A stretch of 41,058 nt of DNA from positions 1 to 41,058 of the forward strand of contig JAUVLP010000009.1 of assembly GCA_030600655.1 (NCBI GenBank). Direction: 5' to 3'. The position numbers and the translations under genes are program-made. The notes under the pieces were generated by a model. That model did not search any database, was not told the DNA's origin, and worked only from the letters and a program-made list of their open reading frames with translations. Position 1 is the stretch's first letter; each line of letters opens with the position of its first letter. Source of the stretch: Candidatus Eiseniibacteriota bacterium. GTDB lineage: Bacteria > Joyebacterota > Joyebacteria > Joyebacterales > Joyebacteraceae. Below, piece by piece: positions 8,475 through 16,150 of this stretch.

Positions 8475-8942
8475 CTACTCCCCAATCCCTGTATCGTGCG
8501 CGGATCTGTTGCGCTCCTCCACCTCCTCCGGCGACAGGATGCGCGCGACGGTAGCTTCGTGTGTTTCCGTCTTCCTCAATCTGAGATCATACAGTGCGAC
8601 TCCGACAAACGACAGGATGAGGAAGACGATTGCCAGCACGATCGGCAGCAACGCCTCATCGTCTCCGCCCGTCATCCAGTGCCCGACCATGAACCCTATG
8701 ATCGTCACGAACACAGGCACCAGATAGACAATGAATGCGGCCGACACAACCTTGCCGGCGCTGATCTCAATCTCGACCGTGTTGCCTTCAACGGCGCCAA
8801 TCTCGTTCTTAGCCAGCAGAAGAACCTCGTGCCCACCCTCCCCGTCGATGCAGATCCCGCAGCTCTTGCACCCGCCATACATCGGCATGCTGACAACCGC
8901 CGCACCATGTTTGACTGACACCACAATGCCTGTCTCAGTCAC
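8475..8942 (-). CDS. RseC/MucC-type membrane protein (SoxR-reducing-system family)
   Basis: The track start at 9011 is too long. The GTG at 8942 has GGAGG eight bases upstream and overlaps the stop of the Gx gene by eight bases, giving 155 residues. The N-terminus (TETGIVVSVKHGAAVVSM) is a small beta domain followed by a cysteine cluster, GGCKSCGIC. Two membrane helices follow (AAFIVYLVPVFVTIIGFMVG and LPIVLAIVFLILSFVGVALY), then a charged cytoplasmic tail. This is the RseC layout. In gamma-proteobacteria RseC acts with Rsx (Rnf) in reducing SoxR, and the family is often found beside rnf genes. Here it closes the rnf-linked cluster, which supports a redox role. Confidence 0.82.
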   Translation of the reverse strand: MTETGIVVSVKHGAAVVSMPMYGGCKSCGICIDGEGGHEVLLLAKNEIGAVEGNTVEIEISAGKVVSAAFIVYLVPVFVTIIGFMVGHWMTGGDDEALLPIVLAIVFLILSFVGVALYDLRLRKTETHEATVARILSPEEVEERNRSAHDTGIGE

Positions 8943-9453
8943 CTGCGAGTCCTCCTCTATCAATCCGCTTGAACGTAAAGAGCGCGACGAGCCCCGTGCC
9001 GAAACCGGCAATCGCCGCCATAAGCATGGCAGCCGGCATGAGATGGACGGCCGGGCCGGGTCCCGTGAAAAGAATCGCGAGGACGCTCAGCTGCGCCACA
9101 TTGTGGAAAAGCGCACCCACGAGACTGACACCTACAACCCCAAGCGGAGGAGCCGCAAGTCTGAAGGCAACCCACATCGCGAGCGTCGCGGCCACACCAC
9201 CGCCCAGCGCCATGGCAAACGACGGACCCAGAAACGTGCCGACCAGAAGCGACGAGATCGCGACTCTCAGAATGGTCAGGACCATTGCATCGCCTACGCC
9301 CATGGCAATGATAGCATAGACGGTGACAATGTTCGCCAACCCTAACCTCACGAACGGCAGGGGCAGCGGCAGCGCACTCTCCAGCACATGAAGCATCAGA
9401 GAGACCGCCAGCAGCATCCCGAGCTTCGCCACTCTGTTCGCCGGGCCCCGCAT
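8935..9453 (-). CDS. Gx-type membrane protein (Hpre_diP_synt_I family, EetB-like)
   Basis: 172 residues, almost entirely membrane, with about five or six helices. The opening KLGMLLAVSLMLHVLESALPLP and LGLANIVTVYAI, then LRVAISSLLVGTFLGPSFAMALGGG, are the signature of the family annotated as heptaprenyl diphosphate synthase component I or Gx transporter. The fold resembles ECF-transporter S components. In the Listeria flavin-based electron transfer locus EetB belongs to this family and is found with EetA. Here the ATG directly follows the TAG of the NusG_II gene, so the two are translationally coupled. The molecular function is not established; involvement in flavin or redox export is inference from context. 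Confidence 0.85.
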   Translation of the reverse strand: MRGPANRVAKLGMLLAVSLMLHVLESALPLPLPFVRLGLANIVTVYAIIAMGVGDAMVLTILRVAISSLLVGTFLGPSFAMALGGGVAATLAMWVAFRLAAPPLGVVGVSLVGALFHNVAQLSVLAILFTGPGPAVHLMPAAMLMAAIAGFGTGLVALFTFKRIDRGGLAGD

Positions 9454-9846
9454 CTATCTCGTCACCGCGTCGATGGCCGCGCGTTCTTCACCCTCAACCA
9501 TTACCACGACTTGATTGGGAACACACACAATACTCCTGCCTGGGGCGCTGATTCTACCCATCCTGCTACAGATATGATGCCGGCACGGAGACAGGTCTAT
9601 CCTGACCCACCCTGCCTCCACAACAACGACAGTGTCTCCCTTGGGCCCCGGAACGACCAGTTCAGCGTCCTCCGTAAGACTCATGGTCTCCCTGAACCCG
9701 CCGGCGCCCTCGACGACCACCGAACCACCCATCCCCTTCCCGCCGAGCGGAAGAACAAGCATCGCAAGCGCTGCTCCCACCATCAGGAGAAACAGCAACC
9801 TGTCCGCCGGCGTCATGATCCCCCGTTCGATTCTGAATCGCCCCAC
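9454..9846 (-). CDS. NusG_II-domain membrane-anchored protein (EetA-like)
   Basis: The track start at 9906 overlaps amrS. A GTG at 9846 has GGAGG eight bases upstream and avoids the overlap, giving 130 residues. A single N-terminal membrane helix (LLFLLMVGAALAMLVLPLGG) is followed by an exported beta-rich domain of about 95 residues. Its late segment has the NusG_II-family pattern: RIDLSPCRHHICSRMG, then ISAPGRSIVCVPNQVVV. This is the domain II of NusG found as a stand-alone exported domain. The cysteine-histidine cluster CRHHIC could bind a metal or a cofactor. The partner is the Gx protein immediately downstream, as in EetA/EetB pairs. Exported location inferred. Confidence 0.82.
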   Translation of the reverse strand: MGRFRIERGIMTPADRLLFLLMVGAALAMLVLPLGGKGMGGSVVVEGAGGFRETMSLTEDAELVVPGPKGDTVVVVEAGWVRIDLSPCRHHICSRMGRISAPGRSIVCVPNQVVVMVEGEERAAIDAVTR

Positions 9847-9860
9847 TCCCCGTCCCTCCG

Positions 9861-10865
9861 TCAATCGCACCACACGAAATCCGTATCTCTGCCACAGCTT
9901 GCACAAGCCCCGTCCAGAACGCCGTCAGTATCTGTGGCGTAGCCAGTCCGCGACACGAGCACGTGCCCGCACCCGGGACAACGCGTGTCCGATGTCGCAC
10001 TCCCGCCGGCGTTCCCGAGGTAGACGTACCGGAGTTTCTCCCCCGCTATCTTGTAGGCACGCTCGAGTGTCTCCAGAGGCGTTGCCGGGATCTCCATCTT
10101 GAAGGTGGGGAAATAGCGTGAGATGTGAAGCGGAATCGACGGCGATATACCCGCAAGGAAATCAACCAACTCGTGAAAGTCCTCGTCTGAATCGTTCAGC
10201 CCGGGGATAACAAGGTTCGTAACCTCGAGGTGCACGCGCGCTGCCGCAAGCTGAATCGTCCGTTTGGCCGCCTCTACACCGTCGAAATGACAGTAGCGTC
10301 TGTAGAACTCACCGCGCATCGACTTTAGATCGACATTCATCGCATCGATGATCGGAAGAAGCTCCAGAAGCGGTGGCTCATTGATGATACCGTTCGTGAC
10401 GAGAATATTCTTGAGTCCTCGCTCGCGTGCCAGCGCACCCGCATCGAGAATGTACTCGAACCAGACCAGCGGCTCTGTGTATGTGTATGCGATGCCGAAC
10501 GAACCGTTCTCGGTGGCGATGCGCACGAGTTCCTCAGGTGAGACCGTGCTTGTGACAGCGGGGGCCTGCGAGATGCTCCAGTTCTGGCAGAAGTCGCACC
10601 TCAGATTGCAGCCATTGCAGGCCACGGAGAGCACCTGACGCCCCGGACAGAAGTGATAGAGCGGCTTCTTCTCAACCGGGTCCATCGACATGGTCACGCA
10701 CTCCGCGAAGTTCTCCGCGTAGAGCGTGCCTCCGTGGTTCACCCTGCCGAGGCAGATGCCATGCCCATCATCGGGAACACGACAACGCTGGGGACAAAGT
10801 TCGCACTCGACACGCCCGCCATCGAGCTTCGTCCAGTACTTCGCCTCAATCACATGCTGCTCCAT
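9861..10865 (-). CDS. amrS: AmmeMemoRadiSam-type radical SAM enzyme
   Basis: 334 residues with the radical SAM cluster motif CNLRCDFC (C86, C90, C93), preceded by an N-terminal cysteine region (CELCPQRC) and followed by the typical TYTEPLVWFEY and VDLKSMRGEFYRRYC segments. The C-terminus carries two further CxxC pairs (CPGC, CASC), possibly binding zinc. It resembles pyruvate-formate-lyase activase in the core, but the layout is that of AmrS, the radical SAM member of the AMMECR1/Memo/AmrS group, whose reaction is not settled. No AMMECR1 or Memo gene is in the window. It sits between apbE and the NusG_II gene on the same strand. It should not be taken as the activase of the class III reductase at 20019; NrdG proteins are much shorter. 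Confidence 0.85.
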   Translation of the reverse strand: MEQHVIEAKYWTKLDGGRVECELCPQRCRVPDDGHGICLGRVNHGGTLYAENFAECVTMSMDPVEKKPLYHFCPGRQVLSVACNGCNLRCDFCQNWSISQAPAVTSTVSPEELVRIATENGSFGIAYTYTEPLVWFEYILDAGALARERGLKNILVTNGIINEPPLLELLPIIDAMNVDLKSMRGEFYRRYCHFDGVEAAKRTIQLAAARVHLEVTNLVIPGLNDSDEDFHELVDFLAGISPSIPLHISRYFPTFKMEIPATPLETLERAYKIAGEKLRYVYLGNAGGSATSDTRCPGCGHVLVSRTGYATDTDGVLDGACASCGRDTDFVWCD

Positions 10866-10906
10866 ATATCGGGCCGGTCTCCCGGACCTCGTCCACTCGC
10901 TTCGGC

Positions 10907-11950
10907 CTACTCGCTCAGTTCGAATCGCCCTTCCAGACCCGACGAGATGAGGATCTCCTCGATCTCATCGCCCTCCTCTCCCCCCGTGACTATTACAGCT
11001 TCGACGCCATCGGTGCGCTCGACGAACCGCATTCCCCGTCTGGCTCCCATCACGAACACGGCCGTGGCCAAGGCGTCCGCGTCCTCGCAGCGCTCGGTGA
11101 CGATGGTCACGCTCATGACGCCACGAGCCGGAAGACCGGTCGACGGATCGAGGATGTGATGATACCGTTCGCCGTCCCTGAGTATGAATCGCTGGTAGTC
11201 TCCGGAAGTGGCGACGCTTTCATCGCCCAGACTGAGCACCCCCAGGAGGCCATCCTCCCTCGGATGCTTGAGTCCAATCCTCCAACTCCCCCCCTCAGAG
11301 GGAAGACCCAGCATTCTGACATCTCCCCCGGCATCTATCACGGCTGCGTCGACGCCGGCCATTCTCAGCATGTCGTACGCCCTGTCGACTGCGCGCCCCT
11401 TGGCTATCCCATCCAGGTCGATGCGGACATCAGTGGAAAGCGTGAGGCCGCCGCTCGTCGGATGAAGGCGGATCTGCTGGTAACCGACCGTCGACAGCGC
11501 CTCACGGATCTCCTCATCGGTCGGGAGATCGGCCCCCTCCTCAAACGTCCACAGATCCACCAAGGGTGCTATGGTAACGTCGAATGCCCCGCCCGTCATG
11601 CGTGAGATCGCCTGCGACCGTGAAATGATGGTGGAGACATCGAGGTCTATGTAGGTCCGCTCCTCGCCGGGACTCCGCGAGTTGATTTCTTCGACTGCGC
11701 TGTCGGGGCTGAATCTCGTCGCCACAGAGTCCAGGTGAGCTATCGTAGCGAATGCCTTATCAATGGCGCTGTGCAGAACGTCCTCGTCCGGATCGATAGC
11801 GGTGATCTGGACTATCGTACCCATCAGCAACCTGTGTTCAGTCAGCCTTTTGGGCTCGTTCCTTTTCCTCACGGCGAACATGACCATCAGGAAAACAATG
11901 AGAACAACCGCAGCGATCTGCCAGACTGTCCGGGTCCGGCTTGCGTTCAC
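10907..11950 (-). CDS. apbE: FAD:protein FMN transferase (flavin transferase)
   Basis: An ApbE protein with one N-terminal membrane helix (IAAVVLIVFLMVMFAV) and the full set of family motifs: RLLMGT-type start, FDVTIAPLVDLW, DLDGIAKGRAVDRAYD, IDAGGDVRML, SGDYQRF and HHILDPSTG. It cleaves FAD and transfers FMN to a Thr of exported flavoproteins. Its substrates here are very likely RnfG (TGAT) and RnfD (TQAT), encoded a few kilobases upstream. The start chosen is GTG at 11950 with a GGGGGG run four bases upstream; the ORF track start at 12010 has less support. It matches FmnB of electron-transfer loci in family and anchoring. Confidence 0.92.
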   Translation of the reverse strand: MNASRTRTVWQIAAVVLIVFLMVMFAVRKRNEPKRLTEHRLLMGTIVQITAIDPDEDVLHSAIDKAFATIAHLDSVATRFSPDSAVEEINSRSPGEERTYIDLDVSTIISRSQAISRMTGGAFDVTIAPLVDLWTFEEGADLPTDEEIREALSTVGYQQIRLHPTSGGLTLSTDVRIDLDGIAKGRAVDRAYDMLRMAGVDAAVIDAGGDVRMLGLPSEGGSWRIGLKHPREDGLLGVLSLGDESVATSGDYQRFILRDGERYHHILDPSTGLPARGVMSVTIVTERCEDADALATAVFVMGARRGMRFVERTDGVEAVIVTGGEEGDEIEEILISSGLEGRFELSE

Positions 11951-12037
11951 GATACCCCCCTGTGAATGAACCAGTGTGTTACGACACGCGATTCCACCGT
12001 CGCACCCCAAGGCTACGGCCGGCGCAGAAACAACGGA

Positions 12038-13012
12038 CTAGCTGGCGATGGTGACGAGCGCAGATGCGGCTATGATGGCACCCAGAACGGCATGAAGCCG
12101 TATCGCCATCCTCTGTGCTTCCAGGAGCGACTTCGGATCGTTGTAGTGGATCCAGCAGCCGGCGACAACCGTCCGCACGATACCGAAGGCCAGAATGGCG
12201 ACCAGCGAGAGTGGTATAAGGCAACCTGTGAAAACGGCAGCGAAGAGTGATGCGAATACCAGGATTGCCAGCGTGAGAACCCCGCCACGCGCGGCTGAGC
12301 GCGGACCGAGCATCACCACGAGCGTTCGTTTGTTTGCTCGCGAGTCGGAATCCACATCCGGGATCTCGTTGACCCAGAGAACCAGCACGATCGCGAAGGA
12401 GATGGGAAGCGATGCCACTACCACATGCCACGACATCGTGCCCGCCTGGACGAAGTATGCACCAGCAACCGGTAAAACACCAAAACTCAGTGCGATGGCC
12501 AACTCGCCCAGCCCGCGATAACCCAACCGCAGAGGCGGCGCCGTGTAGCCATACGCCGTAAGAACGCCGACCAGCCCAAGTCCGAGAATGAACCAGCCCG
12601 GCGTCGCCAGACTCAGATGGATGCCGATCGCGGCGCCCAACGCCAGTGCGATGAGAGAACCGCGAAGGAAAAAACTCTCAGGAAGCAAACCGGCCTGGAT
12701 AAGGCCGCTTCCCCCATTGAGTGAACTCCGTGTCGTACTGTCCCTGTCAGCTCCGCTTTTCGCGTCGAAGTAGTCGTTGGCCATATTGGCGCCGGCGTGC
12801 AGAGCGACCATCGCGACCATTGTCTCGAAGAAGAACATCCAGTTGAAGGAAAAACCATTGGGCCTCAACCAGAAAGGAAGCGTTGCTCCGATGACGACTG
12901 GAACAACCGACGAGACAAGGAACGGCGCCCGCAGTGCTCTCAGGAAAAGAACCAGCCCACCAGGCGTCTTGTCACCTTGCCGAAGTTCCATATCTCCCGT
13001 CGCTTTGGCCAT
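12038..13012 (-). CDS. UbiA-family prenyltransferase, MenA-like
   Basis: About nine membrane helices with both aspartate-rich prenyl-diphosphate sites: ANMANDYFDAKSGAD (first) and NEIPDVDSDSRANKR (second). GGSGLIQAG and TAPPLRLGYRGLGE are MenA-type features. The enzyme would attach a polyprenyl chain to dihydroxynaphthoate in the inner membrane, making demethylmenaquinone; another aromatic acceptor is possible. I chose the ATG at 13012, four bases after the rnfB stop, over the track start inside rnfB. Direct coupling to rnfB supports a quinone or redox function. DmkA of the Listeria electron transfer locus is of this type. Confidence 0.85.
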   Translation of the reverse strand: MAKATGDMELRQGDKTPGGLVLFLRALRAPFLVSSVVPVVIGATLPFWLRPNGFSFNWMFFFETMVAMVALHAGANMANDYFDAKSGADRDSTTRSSLNGGSGLIQAGLLPESFFLRGSLIALALGAAIGIHLSLATPGWFILGLGLVGVLTAYGYTAPPLRLGYRGLGELAIALSFGVLPVAGAYFVQAGTMSWHVVVASLPISFAIVLVLWVNEIPDVDSDSRANKRTLVVMLGPRSAARGGVLTLAILVFASLFAAVFTGCLIPLSLVAILAFGIVRTVVAGCWIHYNDPKSLLEAQRMAIRLHAVLGAIIAASALVTIAS

Positions 13013-13016
13013 CCGC

Positions 13017-14021
13017 CTATCTGCCTTTCTGATGTCCCAGCGCACCGACCATGGATATCGACTTCGTGGGACAAACGCTCAGGCAGACGCCACATCCGAT
13101 ACACTTGGAGCTGGCAATCTCGTGACGCTCTCCGGGCTCACCTTCAATGGCCTTGACCGGACAGACCTCCTTGCACTTCCCGCTACCGTCACATCCTCTG
13201 CCGATGATGGCCCTCGGTCTGGCCTTCACCTCGTCGATAATTGCCTTGGTAGGACAGACTGCCGCGCAAATGCCGCAGTTCGTACACTTCGAGTAGTCTA
13301 TGACGGCAAGGTTGTTATCCATGTGTATCGCATCGTGGGGGCATTTCTTGACACACAGCTGACACGCGATACACGAAACCTCACAGACGGCCTTTGCAGC
13401 CTTCCCCTTGTCGTGATTCGAGCAGCGGATGTGAACCCGCATGTCTATCGACACCAGTTCGATGATGTTGACGGGACAGGCCTCCACACACTTCCCGCAC
13501 CCCGTGCAACGCTCCCGATTGATGTGCACGATGCCCTCGTCGTCGAGCTCCACCGCATCAAAGGGACAGACCGTCTTGCACGTACCGAGGCTCAGACATC
13601 CGAAGATACACGCCTTCGAACTGCCACTCACCAGCATGGCCGCGCGACAGTCCTCTATGCCATCATACTTGAGGCGCTGAACCGAGTTGGAGAAACCGGC
13701 GGAGCAATGCACGACTGCAACCACAGGCAAGATCTCGCCCGCTTTTGTTCCAAGGATTCCGGCCACCTTCTCTGCGGTATCGCTTCCACCCGGGGGACAG
13801 GCTGCAGGGATCTCCCCCGCCGCCACGGCAGCCTCAGCGTAACCTTGACAGCCAGGGAAGCCGCACGCTCCGCAGTTCACACCGGGAAGCGCCTCGAGTA
13901 TGTCGAGCACCTTCGGATCTCTGTGGACCGCAAATGCCTTGGATGCAACCGCGAGGATGGCGCCGAAGAGCGCCGCCATTCCCGAGAGCGTCAACATCGA
14001 CTTGGCTACGACGGACAGCAT
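13017..14021 (-). CDS. rnfB: Rnf complex subunit B, long ferredoxin-rich form
   Basis: An N-terminal membrane helix is followed by the RnfB Fe-S domain (NCGACGFPGC, then C75) and a C-terminal array of six ferredoxin-like motifs, for example CTGCGKCVEACP, CIACQLCVKKCP, CTNCGICAAVCP and CIGCGVCLSVCP. At 334 residues it matches the long RnfB of acetogens and not the short proteobacterial form of about 190. One motif reads CDGSGKCKEVC, where the second Cys (position 280) is Ser, so that cluster may be a 3Fe-4S centre or may use Ser. RnfB is the likely entry point for electrons from ferredoxin at the cytoplasmic face. It lies last in the rnfCDGEAB order, then UbiA. Confidence 0.95.
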   Translation of the reverse strand: MLSVVAKSMLTLSGMAALFGAILAVASKAFAVHRDPKVLDILEALPGVNCGACGFPGCQGYAEAAVAAGEIPAACPPGGSDTAEKVAGILGTKAGEILPVVAVVHCSAGFSNSVQRLKYDGIEDCRAAMLVSGSSKACIFGCLSLGTCKTVCPFDAVELDDEGIVHINRERCTGCGKCVEACPVNIIELVSIDMRVHIRCSNHDKGKAAKAVCEVSCIACQLCVKKCPHDAIHMDNNLAVIDYSKCTNCGICAAVCPTKAIIDEVKARPRAIIGRGCDGSGKCKEVCPVKAIEGEPGERHEIASSKCIGCGVCLSVCPTKSISMVGALGHQKGR

Positions 14022-14042
14022 CCTATCCCCTTGAGAGAACCG

Positions 14043-14651
14043 TTAGATCTTCAGACCTGAGAAACCAAGGAACGCTATCGCCATAAGGCCGGCGACGATG
14101 AATGTGATCGGTATTCCCTGCATCGACTTCGGGACACCTCCGAGCTGCAACCGCTGGCGAATTGAAGCCATCAGCACCAGTGCCAGAGTGAATCCAACTC
14201 CAGCCGCGAGCCCGTGGACCACCGTGTATATGAAACTGACTGTATTCGGAAGGTCGGTTATGATGAAATCGTCCACGTTGACGACCGCAACACCAAGGAC
14301 AGCGCAGTTCGTCGTGATGAGAGGGAGGTAGATACCGAGAGACCTGTGCAGAGCCGGCGATGTCTTCTCGATGACCATCTCCACGAACTGAACAAGTGTC
14401 GCGATGACCAGGATAAAAGCGATAGTCCTCAAGTACGTGATCCCGAGCGGCTCCAGCACAAAGACATAGACAAACCACGTTACGAGCGACGCAATCGTCA
14501 TAACGAAGATGACGGCCATCCCCATGCCGAGCGCCGAGGCCGGGTCCTTGGAAACGCCGACGAACGGGCAGAGGCCCAGGAATCTCGCCAGAACGAAATT
14601 GGAGACGAAAATCGCTCCTATGATGATCGCGAACAGCTGGCCAAGATCCAT
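14043..14651 (-). CDS. rnfA: Rnf complex subunit A
   Basis: 202 residues and six membrane helices, with the conserved start LFAIIIGAIFVSNFVLARFLGLCPF and the second conserved half NCAVLGVAVVN. The cysteines in GLCPF and TNCAVLG match those that ligate the intramembrane Fe-S cluster shared with RnfE. The ATG at 14651 has AGGTGG seven bases upstream and gives the usual N-terminus MDLGQLF; the track start is seven codons longer. It lies 21 bases before rnfB. The overlapping 223-residue ORF at 14023 in another frame is a shadow. Confidence 0.95.
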   Translation of the reverse strand: MDLGQLFAIIIGAIFVSNFVLARFLGLCPFVGVSKDPASALGMGMAVIFVMTIASLVTWFVYVFVLEPLGITYLRTIAFILVIATLVQFVEMVIEKTSPALHRSLGIYLPLITTNCAVLGVAVVNVDDFIITDLPNTVSFIYTVVHGLAAGVGFTLALVLMASIRQRLQLGGVPKSMQGIPITFIVAGLMAIAFLGFSGLKI

Positions 14652-14711
14652 CTCTCTCCCACCTCTCACTCCGGCGCCCGGTCACATCCCCCACGCGCCG
14701 CTGTTCCTCTG

Positions 14712-15332
14712 CTAGCTGGAAGCGTCTTTCTTCAGCTTCCTCTTCCGTCTGTCGTCCAAGGTGTTGAAATAGCCCATGAGAAGCCCGAGCGTGATGAACG
14801 CCCCGGGCGCCATGATCATGAGCAGAACCGGTTCGAAACCGGGCCCGAAGACCATGTATCCCATAAGCTTCCCGCTTCCCAGAATCTCACGGATAGCGCC
14901 AAGCAGGACCAGCGCAAACGTGAATCCCAGACCCATTCCGATTCCGTCCAGAGCTGACAGGAAGATGCCGTGCTTCGACGCGTACGCCTCCGCGCGGCCG
15001 AGAATGACACAGTTCACCACAATGAGCGGGATGAAAATACCGAGTGATTTTGACAGCTCCGGCAGGTACGCCCCCATCATCAGCTCGACGATAGTAACGA
15101 AGCTGGCGATGATAACGATGAAACACGGGATCCTGACCTTCGCCGGAATGAGCTTCCTCAGGATCGAGATCACCATGTTCGAACCGATCAGAACAAACGT
15201 TGCTGCCGCACCCATCCCCAGAGCATTCTCCACGGACGTCGATACCGCGAGAGCCGGGCACAGGCCGAGCGCCAACCGGAAGACCGGGTTCTCATCGTAG
15301 AAACCCTTGGTGAATTCCTTCATCACGCTCAT
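14712..15332 (-). CDS. rnfE: Rnf complex subunit E
   Basis: 206 residues with six membrane helices, paralogous in fold to RnfA and in opposite orientation in the complex. Signature parts are FTKGFYDENPVFRLALGLCPALAVS and FIPLIVVNCVILGRAEAYASK, with the Cys pair for the shared intramembrane cluster, and GMGLGFTFALVLLGAIRE. Its ATG overlaps the rnfG stop by four bases (ATGA), so translation is coupled. The C-terminus is basic, as is usual for the cytoplasmic end. Sixty bases separate it from rnfA. Confidence 0.95.
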   Translation of the reverse strand: MSVMKEFTKGFYDENPVFRLALGLCPALAVSTSVENALGMGAAATFVLIGSNMVISILRKLIPAKVRIPCFIVIIASFVTIVELMMGAYLPELSKSLGIFIPLIVVNCVILGRAEAYASKHGIFLSALDGIGMGLGFTFALVLLGAIREILGSGKLMGYMVFGPGFEPVLLMIMAPGAFITLGLLMGYFNTLDDRRKRKLKKDASS

Positions 15333-16150
15333 CGAACCACCTCCGGACTACCGGCATCATCTTCTTCCGCTGCATCTTTCGCCACATCTCCAGCCACATC
15401 TCCAGCCACATCTCCAGCCGCATCTCCAGCCACATCTTCGACCGCGTCTCCGGCTGTATCGTCAGCCGCACCGTCATCGTCTTCTGCGACCATCGTGCCG
15501 CCGGCGGACTCACACGGCGCATCATCACCCTCTACGAAGGCAAGAACGAGTTCCAGTCCTCGCCTGACGGAATTCGTCACGGCCTCGGAACTGATGGTCG
15601 CCCCGGTTATGAAGGTGATCCCCTTCAGTGTATCGCTCTCGACCTTGACGAGTTCGTCCGGAGCCAACTGATCGAACCGCTTCTGGAACCACGGCCGAAC
15701 GCCGGTCTCGTCCTTGGCGTTTCCGGAAAGCACGGCCCACAGTGTGTTCTTTGACTCGATCTCCAGAATCCTCGCACCCAGCCCCGGTGTTTCCTTCTGA
15801 TCCGTTATCTTGATCCCGCGGATGGTCCCGTTCGGGTCTACACCGACGATCGTCTCTATCGTGCCGGAGTAACCCTTCCCGTAAGCCTTGAACGAGTATC
15901 CGACCAACTCTCCACTATCGTACGCCGTGAAGTACTCGAAGCGATGACCTGCGAGCATGCAATCGGTAATCGTCTGCTCGAACGTCGCATCGGGACTGCA
16001 GGCCAGTGCTTCAATTCGCGCGGCCACCTCTTCCTCGCGCTTGTACTTCTCCGTGATTCCATGCGTGGAGTTGTACACGGCCGAAAGCCCATAGCTCGCA
16101 ATGAGCGCGATGATCGTCAGTGTGCCAACCAATTTGAAGAAATTACCCAC
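15329..16150 (-). CDS. rnfG: Rnf complex subunit G with an extra acidic repeat tail
   Basis: One N-terminal membrane helix (LVGTLTIIALIASYGLSAVY) and an exported FMN-binding domain ending in ITGATISSEAV; Thr185 of TGAT is the expected site of covalent FMN attached by ApbE. GYSGTIETIVGVDPNG and ETPGLGARI are conserved RnfG segments. After about residue 210 the protein continues with roughly 60 residues that are highly acidic and repetitive (GDVAGDVAGDVA), which RnfG does not usually have. The tail is encoded by a 12-base tandem repeat, so it could vary in length. The gene overlaps rnfD by eight bases and rnfE by four. Confidence 0.95.
   Translation of the reverse strand: MGNFFKLVGTLTIIALIASYGLSAVYNSTHGITEKYKREEEVAARIEALACSPDATFEQTITDCMLAGHRFEYFTAYDSGELVGYSFKAYGKGYSGTIETIVGVDPNGTIRGIKITDQKETPGLGARILEIESKNTLWAVLSGNAKDETGVRPWFQKRFDQLAPDELVKVESDTLKGITFITGATISSEAVTNSVRRGLELVLAFVEGDDAPCESAGGTMVAEDDDGAADDTAGDAVEDVAGDAAGDVAGDVAGDVAKDAAEEDDAGSPEVVR
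15381..15440 (-). repeat. Five tandem 12-base repeats inside rnfG
   Basis: The plus strand reads GCCACATCTCCA three times in a row, then GCCGCATCTCCA and GCCACATCTTCG. The unit is a multiple of three, so gain or loss of copies keeps the rnfG frame and changes the length of the acidic Gly-Asp-Val-Ala tail. Confidence 0.9.

Noticed and set aside
9861-10865. AmrS as the activase for NrdD
   Set aside because: Length, C-terminal CxxC pairs and N-terminal region are those of AmrS; it is also far from nrdD.
12777-14060. Plus-strand ORF of 427 residues
   Set aside because: Antisense to rnfB and the prenyltransferase gene; the protein is rich in His and Arg without any domain.
14023-14694. Minus-strand ORF of 223 residues overlapping rnfA
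   Set aside because: Different frame from rnfA, which is fully conserved; no membrane pattern or family match.
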